The translations under genes were made by a program, and so were the position numbers. From Reticulitermes lucifugus (Eukaryota; Arthropoda; Insecta; Blattodea; Rhinotermitidae), in the NCBI GenBank assembly GCA_026260175.1, contig JAKCWW010000399.1, positions 138 through 64,137 on the forward strand: a DNA stretch of 64,000 nt, written 5' to 3'. The notes beneath the pieces were generated by a model that saw only the letters and a program-made list of their open reading frames with translations, ran no database searches and was not told where the DNA came from. Of the stretch, positions 32,606 through 44,335 are shown in pieces. Within the stretch, counting starts at the first letter, position 1, and each line of letters opens with the position of its first letter.

Positions 32606-33660
32606 ACATTTTTAGCGTACATCGTGTCTCCGAATGGTAAGTATCGTAGTCACTGATTTTACAGTTTAAAATAAATATGTTAAAATGGAGCCTGTTATTA
32701 CATAAAATCTTTCTCTCAACCAATTCTACGTTTTGTAGGGTGGAGACCTGCAATTATGCAATCAATGTAAATGATTATAAAATGAATTCTGAAATAAATA
32801 AAAATAAAGTTTTTAATTTAAATTTCTATTTATTGGTGTATCAGTAGTTCAAGTACATGTCTATACATACCCCTGGCTGTAGTACCAGTCCTGTGTACTG
32901 TGGACGGGTAGTTATGGGTCAATACCAGGTCTGTTCTTTCACGCATGCGCGCTAGAGTGGAATGTCGTGCGATAGGCTATACAAAGTGTTCACCTCACTC
33001 CCGCTCTGTTCTTCGATCAATAAACCTTTTTGTTGATATATTTGTATATAATATGACTCCAGACAATTCATACGTGTACTTTTTCTTGCTGGACTTAACA
33101 GTTTCATTGTTTCTTCAATGTGGAAAATGAAACTTGTTTTTTGAGAAGCTTTTATAAACTGAGATGTTATCGTACAACACTTCGTATATTCATATATGAC
33201 ACATTTCCGTTTTTCACAGAGCAAAGCTTCGTCACATCTTGTCTTTATCCTGTTCCCTAGGCAGTTGCAATAATGGGACATTCAACACTTGGGGTTTTTG
33301 AAGAACTTTGACTACGTATCTGATGTATAGTTCAAGTTATACCCCCTATTTTACTGTGGGAAACTCAATATTTTCACATGCGTGTGTATAAGAATGAAGC
33401 TTTGTTTGTCGTGTTAAGATAAGATTATAGATGAGGGCTTTTGCGAACAGCATACTGCGGAGAATGTGCAGGTTTACGGGGAAGAAGGCTACGGGGGACT
33501 GTTCATGATTTACTGTTCACCAAATATTATTACTGTGATCATATGCAGGGGAATAAGGTGGAGAGGACATGCAGGATGCGTAGCGCAGCGGTAGCTACAT
33601 ACACGCACCGCCTGTTTAGTTTTAAAGGACTCCGTAATGTGTCACGTCATTTGCAGTATA
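32606..33660. other. No gene recognised
   Basis: Frames of 109 (32952-33281, minus) and 76 codons (33441-33671, plus) show no domain. No repeat relation noted. Confidence 0.45.
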
Positions 33661-33663
33661 AAC

Positions 33664-33950
33664 AGCATTAATGGCTGGCGTAGTCGGTGTAGTGACGAGG
33701 CTGCGGGCTGGAGGATTCGGGGTTCGTTTCCCGGCAGGGACAAGAGATTTTCCTTTTCAAAACGCCCAGACCGGCTCTAGGGCTTGCCCAGGTTCAAATT
33801 CATTCGGTACCCGGGTTCTTCCCTGGGAGTAAAGCGACCGGGGCGTGAAGCGGTCCACCCACCTCTCTAGTGCTGAGGTTAAGAATGGGTGGAGCTATAC
33901 CTCTGCTCCCCCTGTATGCCTTCGTGGCGTGGACAGGTACAACTCTTTTC
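33664..33950 (+). repeat. SINE-A copy 2 (most complete)
   Basis: The tRNA-like head has an A box around GGCGTAGTCGGTGTAGTGAC (33673) and a B box GGGTTCGTTTCCCGGC (33719). The body follows in order: GCCCAGACCGGCTCTAGGGC, GTACCCGGG, AAGCGACCGGGGCGTGAAGC, CTCTAGTGCTGAGG, GGTGGAGCTATACCTCTGC and CTTCGTGGCGTGGACAGG. It is the best reference copy in the window. A LINE 3' end in the same orientation follows at once. Confidence 0.8.
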
Positions 33951-33954
33951 CTAT

Positions 33955-34225
33955 GGGAGAAATGGAAGTATGCACAGAATTATAGTCGGGAAGCCTGAAG
34001 GAAAGAGACGACTTTAGAGACATGGACTTTGATGGGTGAATAATATTATAATGTACGTTAAGGATGTTATATATCGTGGTGTGGAGTGGATTCCCCTGGC
34101 ACAGGATAGGGTCCATCTGCTGAATGTTGTGAACACGGTAATGAATGTTTGGGTTCCATGAAAGTGACGATTTCTAAGAAGTACTTTGTTCCATGTAATT
34201 AATAACCAGCTACCCACGAAAGTTA
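33955..34225 (+). mobile_element. LINE 3'-end relic
   Basis: The frame reads IVGKPEGKRRL, stop, then WVNNIIMY and, after shifts, GVEWIPLAQDRVHLLNVVNT followed by VMNVWVP. This is a clear match to the family C-terminus (VGKPEGKRPLGRP..LAQDRDRWRALVNTVMNLRVP). Several stops show that it is dead. Confidence 0.75.
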
Positions 34226-36436
34226 TTTTCTAGTTAAGCTATTAAAAATTGGTAACTTAAGTAGGTTGTATTTGTGCACGAACTTAATAGCTATATTTGC
34301 CGGGTATAAAGCTTTTTTCTCTACGGTCACATTGCACGTTTGTTAATTGCGAAATTTTAAGTCAGCTTACATTATAAATTGGTTAAGTGTTCTAAGGTCG
34401 TTTTTATGCCCTTGCTATTAGACTTCTAGAACTGTAGTTTCTTGTTGTATGCTGTAAACTGTATGGGTACGTATTTTCATGCAGTTGAAGAAAACCACAG
34501 CAACATATTCCATCTCTCGCTGCAGTTTTTTATGCTTTGAAAGAGTTACGTATGAGTGGAGAATCTTCGGGGCTTCATTATTTATCAAGAAACGTTTTAA
34601 TAAACCGGGGGGAGGGGGGGTTGTTCTATGCCACTGTATTTAGTATTACTGAATGTTGTAATTTTCGTGTAGTTCAGTTTGAATGTTTTTGTGTGAACGT
34701 ATTTGCTGTGAGCTGTGATGCGAATTATGCGGCATTCAAGGACGTGGAGAGACAGGTGCATTCCGCTTGAGATTAAATCTTACCGGTACACTTGGCATTA
34801 ATATTGTAAAATTTTACGTGAAACTTTCAGTTATGATCGAAGCACTTGAATTATGATGCTGCCGTCACGTACGTCTCTATTGATACGTGTTCCTGTATTG
34901 GATAATGCAACGGTACTGCAAAGAGATGGCCTTATTTCACCATTAAGGTAATGACAGTTTTGAACTGAAGATTGAATTGCTTCTTTAAAAGGCTTATTGC
35001 ATTCGACGTAGGCTGCTTGCCACTGTTGCCGAGTGCACCGGCCGATCTGCTGTAAACAAGAATGGTAAGGCGGAAAAGACTTAGGCCCATTTCCCCAATT
35101 CATTATTTTGCTTTTCGCCAATCTCATTTCCCTCTATGTTTATGTCGTGCAGATTGGGCACTTCTGTTGCGAATGAAAGCGCCATAATCATTTTTCCGTC
35201 CATTCAGGATGTGCTGAACTCATTAAAAAATATTCCAACCACAAGGTACAAGCAGTGGTGAGATATGTAGGCCTGTGACAGTCTTCTCCCCTGTATGTAA
35301 TTTTTTAATAAGGCGATGAAGTACAGTTTGATCAATGAAAAGCCGGTGTTATACTGGACAGATACGAACCAAAATTAAATTTTCCGAAAAGTTGTATCGT
35401 TGACCGTAATGCCAAATTTCATTTGAATCTGTTGTGTGGTTTCGAAGATGAAGCATGGTGACGGACGGGTGAGTTGACAGGACATTTTTGAACGGTGTAC
35501 AAAAAATGCGCAACGAGAGGGCTCCAGCATTTCTCATCGGTTTTAACAAACACACGGATATCCAAAAAACACTGGCGCTGTGACAGTATCTCAAGAAATC
35601 CCCGTTGCCAAGCACAAGATGATATCCGTCGTTGTTTCCTTGCACTCCTGCAGGGGAGTCATCAACGTCACTCCATTAATTTGTTTGCATATTTATTTGT
35701 GGATTAACGGCGGTATGAGTATCTCAGTCGATATGGCGTTGCGTGGTAGAAATAACGAATTGGGATGGATGTGGAAGGAAGCAGTCGTGGTTCGACTGAG
35801 GTACTATGCCATCATTTGCCTGTAGTGTTGGGAAATACACGAAAACCCTCAGGATAGCTGGAATATCAGCGTGAATAAAAAGGACGCCTTATTTGTTATA
35901 CCACTAAATACGCAGGAACATATTAAATTGTAGTTGTAAGTAGGGTGGCATGGTTTTATAATTTGTATAGTTTTATGTACGTAACAAAGAAGTGGAAAAT
36001 GTAAATGGTTCGCTGTGTTTAAACTAATAAGTTGAGCCTAATATGTTAGAGAAAGAAATATGGTGGATAAATTTGTTGATACGGATGAACTGTTCAATGA
36101 ACTGGATGAATTTGAAGTTTTGTAAAGATTATTAATAAAACAGAATGCGAGGTAACAAGGAGCGTAACTGAAAGTGTGTAGAGAATAAGGAACTAAGTGA
36201 TTGTGTTAAAATTTTAAAGTAGAGATATCTGGTTTGTAAGATGCTTCAGTATTGGTAAATATCGGACGTGGAAATTATCCTTCATATACTGTGTACTTAT
36301 ATATGTATTCCATGTTTAAATTGTATCAAATGCTGGAAATTCATGAGAAGGGTATGGTTGGTTGTAGCTTGTAGTGTAAGGACATTCAGTCTTAAAGTTT
36401 GCGCTAGAAAGTTACGACTTCTTCAATATTTATCGA
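34226..36436. other. No gene recognised; G run
   Basis: A G-rich stretch (CGGGGGGAGGGGGGG) lies at about 34606-34621. Overlapping frames of up to 98 codons near 34831-35127 and 35349-35645 carry no known motifs. Confidence 0.45.
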
Positions 36437-36524
36437 ACTTTGCATGTCGAATGTGACGTCTAGCGTCTTCAAGCTGTACTTTGTATGTCGAATGTGACGT
36501 CTAGCGTCTTCAAGCTGTACTTTG
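36437..36524. repeat. 41-bp tandem duplication
   Basis: ATGTCGAATGTGACGTCTAG..CTTCAAGCTGT occurs at 36444 and again at 36485 with one difference (GCATG/GTATG). An extra ACTTTG closes the second copy. High identity points to a recent duplication. Each unit contains the palindrome GACGTC. Confidence 0.9.
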
Positions 36525-36551
36525 CTGACAGAGGACCCAGTCCATCGCTTT

Positions 36552-36612
36552 ACACCACGGGTCCCCAATCCGCGGCCCACCAGGTTGCATTATGCGGCCC
36601 GCAGCCACATTT
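36552..36612. mobile_element. Possible hAT terminus
   Basis: CACGGGTCCCCAATCCGCGG, then CCCACCAGG and TGCGGCCCGCAGCC, resembles the GGTCCCCAA..CGGCCCGC ends typical of some hAT elements. No matching second end was identified. Confidence 0.35.
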
Positions 36613-36829
36613 GTAATTTATGTATACACTATAAAAATTGCACAGTAATTTAGGTATACCACTTATTGTTACCAGAGTGAGGTTAGGCAGGTGGCTGATA
36701 ACTGATCATAGTATGTTATTGAATTGTAGATAGTAAGAAATGTAAACAAATGTTACAAAGCTGCAATTTTACCTGCTGTGTTGTATTAGTGTGAAATTTG
36801 ATCTTTCATGCTACGTTGTTCGAGAACCG

Positions 36830-37095
36830 AATGCAGAGGAGAAAATTTGGATCTAAGAGAGTGAAAAAAATACATAGTGAGGAGCTTCTGAGGGGATGAA
36901 GGCAGTTAGAGTATGTAGGCGTAGGTGGGACAATAATATTAAAATGCACCATAAAAATCAGGTGCAAAGGCGTAATTTGGGTTTATGTGGCTCAGGATGG
37001 GGTTCAGTGCCCGGTTATGAACGCTGTCATGAAAGGCTGGAGTACCTAGGTGGCGGATTATTAGCTTATGCAAGGTGCATGCTCCATCGAGTTAT
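36830..37095 (+). mobile_element. LINE 3'-end relic (degenerate)
   Basis: The frame 36896-37099 includes CRRRWDNNIKMHHKNQ, close to the family RRRWEDNIKMDL, followed by words (LCGSGWGSVPGYERCHERLE) that read like a shifted version of the C-terminus. Support is limited to the RRRW..NNIKM segment. Confidence 0.5.
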
Positions 37096-38545
37096 TTAAA
37101 TTGTTCATTCATGACACATGGCATAAATAGTGTCAAAATCAATGCAGTTAGTTTTATAAGTTAGGCGTTTTAGAGACATTTTGCTCTGGGACGTGGTCCA
37201 GGTGCCCTGGCCTACATTAGTAAAGCTTTTCTTATAGGATGGCAAATCTGAGAGGTAAGAGTTTATGTCTTTGTAACACTTCTCACAGGGGAACACGATA
37301 AGGATGTCCTGGTCAGAACAATGGTGTAAATAATTGTGTCTGAGTTACCAACAGTGGTTTGCGTTAATAAGTGAGATATATTACAGAAAGAAGTTTTAAT
37401 TGTTATGAAAGAATTGTGTTATGCAGTAAGACATGGGAAACGTTGAAATATTACGTCAGCAAGATTATCTTGAAGGATGTTCACACGACAGTTAAAAGGA
37501 AATTTTAGATTGTGCAAGAGAGCAGTATAATATGATCGATAGCTGCGTCCTCTTATATTTCAGTACAGTATACTGTACACATGCCAGACGTTTTCCAGTC
37601 TTCTGACGATATGCTGGACTTTCCTGCGTAGTCATTCGCGTTAATAATTTCTTATTTAGTTAGGTGTGTTTATTTAGCTCGACCAAGTGCTTCTGTAGTT
37701 TTCTGATCCTTTTTAATGCCTTTTTATGGGTACATTGCCTAATTTCTGATTGTTTGCAGATGTTAATCTGGCACAGGAATTTGTTCATAGCGCAGACTGG
37801 TCACACTGCATAATTTGTTCGTTTGAGAAATCCGGACATCATCGGTTCTGTCGTTACGTATTCAATACGAGCAACGGATTTGGCAAAGAAGCGTCGGTGA
37901 CATTTATCGCATTCACGGAGCTGACTTTGCTTGCCGTAAGAACAGTCGTCTTGGGTAAGGGTCCAAGAAGGGTTCATGGACATGTCTATCGCTGAAGACG
38001 AGGACGCTGTGTTGCCTTGAAACTTGAGGATCCGACTACCCAGAGGCGCAGTGTCATATACCAGAATAACTGAATCCTCGCCAGTTACACGGCTGCGAAA
38101 ACCTCAGAATTCCACGATTATTTTCGAGGGGCTTCTGGTTGAGTCGTGACCAGAATACGGGCTTGTTTCATAGGGGGTTCCTTCTTCCCATGACATATGA
38201 CGGAAGACAGCACTCAAAGAGACCAAGCCTACTTCCGTTTCCAACCTGCTCCATAATCGTACACTTCTCATTCAATGCATTTAAGATAGGGTCGTTAATA
38301 AATGTTAAGCTTTCAACGCTGTTATTTATACTTCAACCAGGGCGAATTTTTTCCTCCATTTAGTGATAGGCCTATGCCTAACTATCTGAAAAATAACAGT
38401 ATATGTTATTTCTTCGTATTTTAAACGTCGATTAAAGCAGTATATGTTCAGCCACTCTGCACGGATTTCTGAACTATTTCCTTATCACCATGAATATTAT
38501 CACCTTTAAAATAATAATTCATTTGGGATTTGTAGTCAGGCAGTA
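37096..38545. other. No gene recognised
   Basis: Complementary frames at 37750-37995 and 37801-37983 have no domain match. A minus-strand CxxC pair (CDKCHRRF) is not enough for a zinc-finger call. Confidence 0.45.
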
Positions 38546-38549
38546 TCGG

Positions 38550-38690
38550 TTTTAAATCTAGGTCCGAAGACCGGTTATCCTTACGTGTTGGTGGTTTGTC
38601 TCAGTCCTTCCAGGCAAGTACCTCAATTTAGGACGCGACTGCTTCATTGCACATCCTTTTCAATACATTTACTAATTATCTTGTCATTCG
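38550..38690 (+). repeat. SINE-E-like body fragment
   Basis: CAGTCCTTCCAGGCAAGTACC, ATTTAGGACGCGACTGCTTC and CATCCTTTTCAAT parallel the CGGGCCTTCCAGACAAGTGT..CCTTTCCAAT part of 22400-22480. Confidence 0.3.
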
Positions 38691-40205
38691 ATGGTACGTA
38701 CAGCAGTCTGAGATGATCCTAGCATCTTTAAACAGCTAAATAAATGAGATGTGTAGAGTCATTTAGCAATTTGCCTCGTCTTGAAAGCTGGAGACACAAT
38801 GTGATGTTTATTGCTGTGGACCTTTTGTGTGGCGAGGTTGGGGAGAAAGAGGAGGTGAGGCTTTGAGTAGAAATCGTGGTTGCTTTGTATAGTGGGCGTG
38901 GATAGTTGGAGTGTGAAATGCAAGTTGAAGGGGGGTTGCTCAGGTATGATGACGCTACGCGAAGCAGGACCTAACGGTACCTGGCCCGCCTGCTTGCTTG
39001 ACAGGGGCCTGATTTACTTTGCTGACCCAGAGAGAGAGACAACTGAAGTAATCCAACGAAAGCTTTTCATGGCTTGGTTTCTGATTCAACACAAATACAC
39101 GTATAACGGGGTCGCGTGAAGCGTGGGTGGGAAAGATTCACCTACTCAATCCGAAACAATTCTGTAGGCCTATTTAATTGAGGTCATTTGCTCTTTTCTA
39201 GCTTTGTTCCGGTGCTTTGTTTACGAACTGTTAATCACAGTCTAAGCTACTGAGCAAATGGGTTACAGAAAATGGCAAAGTACACGTTTGAAAGACGAGT
39301 CTAAACATAAAGCCTTATTCGTGAATCACTCTTAAGGTGGGACATCCCATTGTTTTGAGTGAAACAAATAGATCAAATCACCGTCAGTCACGGTTGTTTT
39401 TATTGGACAGTTTTTTTATTGTCTAATAAAATTATAAAAGTTAGCAATACTGCTGTTAAATTTTGTAATTTTATTATTTTTTCCTCATACTGTTGTCTCT
39501 GTTGCCTGACGATTGTAATACATTTCATTAAAATCTCGTTGTGCTGCAAGGAATGATCAAGGATAATGCTTGTATAGGGTCTGCCACTGCCCTAGACATC
39601 AGACATTTGTTAATGAAGGAAAGCGGGGCCGTCAGGGGGGGGNGGTGTTTGCCATAACATGCCATTGTGGTCGGTAGAACCTTCATCGCATCGTCTATTG
39701 AAAACAATTATGTCACTCCTGGAGCAATGTAGAGTCCCTGCTAGGTGACCGTCAGAATGCCGAATACGTCAAACATAACCACTAGACCAGACTTACACTT
39801 ACGTGTTTCGAAATTCCACCTCTGCTTTATTATAAGGCGACAAATAAGCATTGGCATACATAATAGTATGAATGTGATCAAAAAGTTCCTAACAGAAGTA
39901 TAAAATCAACTTAATTTTTTATTTTGGTACTCTGTACACCTTGTCGTTTCTGTTGGACCTTCAGTTTGTGGGTACCCCCAATATGAGACGGACAGTCTTG
40001 ATTTCTGTCCCGCGATAGGCCTTCACAAGAGGGTTCACTGTGTCACGACGGCATATTTCAGAGAACGAAACGTAGTGAGCCGTTGTAACTACTAACGCGG
40101 AACTTTGCGTAATCTTCACGTCTTACGTTTTTATCCCCCAAGCGTTAATAGCTTTATGTGTATACAAACTCAGTGTGATTACCTGACGAGGGAACAGGCC
40201 AAAGA
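38691..40205. other. No gene recognised; one ambiguous base
   Basis: A single N at 39643 lies inside a G run (39635-39645). No frame above 80 codons. Confidence 0.45.
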
Positions 40206-40207
40206 AC

Positions 40208-40450
40208 GTAGTAGTAGTAGTAGTAGTTAGTAGTAGTCAGGGATTTCACAAAACCCTAAATCCTAGACGCCAGGTCGCCCGGGCGACGAAATTTTGTACA
40301 GCGACGCCTAATATTTGTGGGTCCTCAGTATAGACCGTCCTTCATATCACCATTCTGGTGCCTAGAATTTTGAGGTGGCTTCTGTATTTTTGGAAAGTTT
40401 GTGCACCCCTGGTGGTAGTAGTAGTAGTGGTGGTAGTAGTAGTAGTAGTA
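40208..40450. repeat. (GTA/TAG)n microsatellite split by a MITE
   Basis: GTAGTAGTAG units fill 40208-40237 and resume at 40411-40450. MITE-M copy 3 lies between. The simplest reading is a MITE insertion into a pre-existing microsatellite. Confidence 0.8.
40238..40412. mobile_element. MITE-M copy 3
   Basis: Starts AGGGATTTCACAAAACCC near 40239 and ends GGAAAGTTTGTGCACCCCTG. The interior (ACGCCAGGTCGCC, GCGACGCCTAATATTTGTGG, GTGCCTAGAATTTTGAGGTG) aligns with copy 1 nearly end to end. No coding frame. Confidence 0.65.
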
Positions 40451-40490
40451 AACTAAAAAAGAAGATTATGATGATCACGATGGTGATTGT

Positions 40491-40491
<1 letters not shown>

Positions 40492-40524
<33 letters not shown>
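40492..40524. repeat. (AAT)n microsatellite
   Basis: About eleven AAT/ATA units. A GA-rich tract (GAGGAAGAAGAAGGAGGAGG) follows immediately. Confidence 0.95.
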
Positions 40525-40529
40525 TAGAG

Positions 40530-41185
40530 ACGAGGAAGAAGAAGGAGGAGGAGCACGAAAGTGTTGGATCTTAGGCAGTTTTCATTACTCCTGCTTTTCT
40601 ACATTCCCCCGTGCACATGTCATCGGACGGTACAGGCGTAGCATTAGTGCGAGCAAGAAAAGCTAGCTGCCACTGACACTCGTGTCGTTGCTGCGTGCAT
40701 TCTCTCCGTCTTGCAGTACACATGGCGCTCGTATTATGCAGAATGAAGCAGGCAATCGCCTGAGTGTTAGGCATCACATCATGTCTACCTCCAAAAGGGT
40801 AGTATAGCAGCTGGGCTTTGACCGCCTGCTTCGAGAGTCTTGTATAAAATGTTCGCTTCGTTATATTGGGTGTACCACATAGTGTGGTCTGTTTACAGGC
40901 CGTAGGACGTTTTCATCGTAACGACCAAAGTCACCACTAACAAAGTGGCGGTCTGTATTCTTGTCTTGGTTCTACGTAGGCCTACACCACTTTGAATGGG
41001 GGTTCTCTTCGTGGAAATAAGAAGTGTGCAACTGTTCGTCCCTCGTATTCTTTGTGCTTCAAGGCCCTGGAAGAATTACAGTCGGGCGTCGTAACTTGTA
41101 ACGAGGGCTGAATTTTGGTAGAAAGTGGTCAAAGTGTTAGATAAAGGAACATTGAAGTCCCTGTACTTAATCATCACGCTATAGA
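40530..41185. other. No gene recognised
   Basis: No frame above 70 codons and no repeat words shared with the rest of the window. Confidence 0.4.
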
Positions 41186-41189
41186 GACG

Positions 41190-41400
41190 TACGAGGGAGT
41201 GAGGAAATAACTCCACGCATTCTTAACTTTGGCACTAGATGGACATCACTAATCAGTGACACGGCCTTCCGTTTGACCCTCAGGAAAAGGACCTGTCGGT
41301 ACGCGTGAGATAGGAGGTGCAGAGAGGAGAGAAAAATCCCTGTCTATGCTGGGATCAAACCTCCTTCTCTATACCGTAATCCTAGGCACTGTACGGACTG
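41190..41400 (-). repeat. SINE-A copy 3
   Basis: The minus strand has a degenerate B box (AGGTTTGATCCCAGC, near 41345-41359). It is followed by CCTATCTCACGCGTACC, CCTTTTCCTGAGGGTC, the GTGATGTCCATCTAGTGCC block and GGAGTTATTTCCTC. Order and spacing equal copy 1. Confidence 0.65.
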
Positions 41401-42400
41401 TGATGTCCTCGTCGCGATCGGTTTGAGTGTGTGAAAATTTTATCCCTCGAATGGGTGGGTGGGAGAGGGGACGATAGGGAGTGAATTTTCGTACTTTCCC
41501 ACAATCATTCAACTCTCCCTTTATTATTCTTTTAGCATTTACAATTTGTACATACCGTGTTAATACGTTGTACACATTACGTTACCAGATATACTTACCA
41601 CATGGACTTAATTGTTTTGGCCACAGAATTCCCTAATTATAGCGTCAAGTACTGCTGTGTCAGTCAGCACTACATCACTTGTCTTACTCCGCCTCGGTGT
41701 AACACGTCCCACGCTACCTTAGTGCATGAACATTTAAACACAAATAACGTCATGTAAATTCCATTATAGAATTGCAGAGGCGCGGTACGTAGGTTATAAA
41801 GTAGTGACCTCAAGGGTGTTAATTTTATCTCAGTTCTATAGCTTACGGTCCGTGGAAGCTTAAAAATACTATGGTAATTTGTTTCACAGCCGTCATGATG
41901 TGTAAGTCAGTCAGTAGGCCAAGCAGACAACTCGAAACTGTTTCGTTGTGTTATGTTCGGTGACTTCAAACAACACAGAGCTTGAGGGTACAATGTGAAG
42001 AGCCCAGAAGTGGGCCAAGGGAGGCCGATGACCCTCCAGGCTCCTTTACCAGTCTACTAAACAACTTGACGCCGGAAAGCAGCCAGCTGCTGACACATCA
42101 AGGAAATGTCCTACCAAAAATGATACAATGCTTAAAAGTCCTACTATTATGAGTTTAGCAAATTTTAAAGTAAGTGAGCTAACGGAAAAATTTACTCAAA
42201 CACTAAGTTAGTGTTAGGCTCTTGGGCTTATTTATCATTTTGTATAACTTTGTTTTCGAGTTGAATCAGTCTCTGTATTGCTAGTTGCCGTCGTTCTATG
42301 AAATACCGAGAAGAAACCTGTTTCTGCCGGTAGTGTGTCAGGTATATCACAGACAGATATATATGTGTTAGCAAACGGAAGCACAGCGCACGATCGTTGG
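41401..42400. other. No gene recognised
   Basis: Frames of 66-68 codons only. Confidence 0.4.
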
Positions 42401-42438
42401 GGGGAGGNNNNNNNNNNNNNNNNNNNGGGGGGGGGGGC
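42398..42438. other. Assembly gap inside a poly-G tract
   Basis: Nineteen N (42408-42426) are flanked by GGGGGGAGG on the left and eleven G on the right. The open frames across the gap (42228-42619) translate unknown bases and should not be used. Confidence 0.95.
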
Positions 42439-43355
42439 AAAAATACTGACCTCCAAAATAAACTCCGCGAATATTCAGAAATCATTCGAACAACTTAACA
42501 TGCCTAAAAAGCAAAAAATAATTAACCCGTTGTCAGGGGAGATTCATCCAAAATGGCGTTTAAATCGTCAGTTCCTACCGCACAGTAAACACGCCTTTTC
42601 ACTGTTACAGAAAAGATAAATGAGGTTTGAGGAAATAATGGCCTTTTTTTGTGAGAACCGTGCTAAAAACCTAAATCGTATGCAGAGACTTTTAATGTAT
42701 GTGGCACGGGTAGTCACCATTGCACCACTTGTATAAAAGGGTTCAGAATGTGATGTAATACGAAAGTCATCAGTCAAGGACCAAAGAAACGCCCTTTTGA
42801 TATTCTGGGATCGGACTCGTGACCAACGTGAGTCAATTATTCTCCCCTAGTTCGAACGCTGGTCTTCTTGACTTGCTTATACACGTATATCGTATTCAGT
42901 TGGTAGCCTGTTGCTTTAGTGTCCCATAAAAATAATTTGTGTTCGTAAAAATACGTAACATTTCAAAACTTTTAAACATTAGTGCCCCAATTCTATGTAG
43001 AATTAGTATCAGTCAATTATAGAAAGATTGTTCGTGGATATCTGCAATTATTATCACACTGCACACATGCAGTGAATGTTTGCGTGGATGTCTGCGCGCA
43101 TGTGTGCCTTTGTTTTTACAAGTAACAAGACTTGCGAAATATATTTCGGGAATTTACCTTGTACAAGAATGATGTAATATTTAACATTATTTCCAGACAT
43201 GCTTATCGTCATTTGCATGGTAGTAGCGTTTAGCGATAAACGTCGAGCCAAGGCTATTATTTTTTTTTGAGTCGGCTACTTCGAGTGTACAAAATAATTC
43301 TTGGTATGCTACACTTGCCATACTTTATATCCTGAGATGTTGTGCACATGAAACT
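42439..43355. other. No gene recognised; weak SINE-like patch
   Basis: At 42806-42850 the minus strand has GAGTCCGATCCCAG, a possible B box without a clear A box. Nothing else is recognised. Confidence 0.35.
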
Positions 43356-43357
43356 CT

Positions 43358-43890
43358 TGTAAGGCGCGTTCGCAAAACTGCAAAAAGCGACTATTAGCTT
43401 CGTCATGTCTGTCCGTCTGTCCATCCGCATGGAACAACTTGGCTCCTAATGGACGCATTTTCATGGAATTTCATATTTGAGGATTTTTCGAAAGTGTGTC
43501 GAGAAATTTCAAGTTTTATTAAAATCTGACAAGATTAACGGGTACTGTACATGACGACCAATGTACATTTATGATAATATCTCGCTCACGTCCTCTTACA
43601 ATGAGAAATTTTTCAGACAGACTTGTTCAGAAAACCAAAACACATTTTATGTTCAATAACTTTTTGCCAAAAATCGTGCCGTTTATGAAATAATGTGGAA
43701 AAATATGGTATAAGCAGACAGGACACAAATGACAATAGCGCATGCGCTTTGCATGCTGGATGACTAAGGATACAGACTCTCAGAATATGTAATACTTAAT
43801 GCTTTTCCACGGCAACAATGGTTACGCGAGGGTACCTCAATGTTACGTTTATACGTACACTGCCTGTCTTGTTATTTGTTTCTTACCATC
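43358..43890 (+). repeat. Dispersed repeat P, copy 1 (~530 bp)
   Basis: From GGCGCGTTCGCAAAACTGC to about CACTGCCTGTCTTG it matches 59950-60700 closely once the foldback there is removed. It contains a short GTCTGTCC-type tandem (43411-43429). No coding frame and no clear terminal repeats; it could be a solo LTR or a non-autonomous element. Confidence 0.7.
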
Positions 43891-44044
43891 ACGTGTACGT
43901 ACCGCTCGTACTGTACGCACTAAATTGCGCGTATATTCGAACCGAATAGGCGAGTAGCAGTAGCAATTGCACGTCTTCTTATTTGTTCGAGAGTCGGTCA
44001 GAAAATTCTCGGAAGTTTACTATGCACGTATTTTGGGTTATTTA
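43891..44044. other. No feature recognised
   Basis: Spacer between repeat P and the mariner relic. Confidence 0.35.
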
Positions 44045-44335
44045 TTTCCAGGTAAAGTTTAGTAAGGACGGTTCAGATTTAATTGTACTGCAGTCTCTTT
44101 ACTTTTCCACATAGTCCCTTTCACAGTTGAGGCATTTTTTGTTATCTTGGTACGAGAGGTTCTGTTCCCTGTTAATGCAAGTTCGTGTGGTCTTTTGTCA
44201 GCAGTCATGTCACAGCTGTTTCCACCTTGCGATCTTGTATAAGTTTGTGGCTGCCAAGATCTTAGTTCAGCGCTGGAAAAAGATGACAGTCGGTTGGCGA
44301 CGAATTCCACTTGATACAATCAGTGTAAGTTCTTT
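44045..44335 (-). pseudogene. Mariner transposase C-terminal relic
   Basis: On the minus strand, across stops, the words KIARWKQL and DNKKCLNCERDYVEK appear. The second is the characteristic end of a mariner-type transposase (KCLSCGGDYVEK). A related and clearer copy lies in the other orientation at 61795-62115. The catalytic D,D34D triad is not preserved here: the last-Asp region (SDYHLF in the other copy) is replaced. The fragment covers only the last ~90 codons. The open frames on both strands over it are shadows. Confidence 0.65.

Noticed and set aside
33664-33740. Possible tRNA gene
   Set aside because: It is the head of SINE-A with a 200-bp body shared by other copies.
37801-37983. Minus frame with CDKCHRRF as a zinc-finger gene
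   Set aside because: A single CxxC pair without the paired histidines or further fingers.
38880-39119. 79-codon plus frame as a host exon
   Set aside because: No recognised domain and no convincing splice signals or partner exons.
42228-42619. Open frames across the N gap on both strands
   Set aside because: They translate unknown bases, so continuity is not real.
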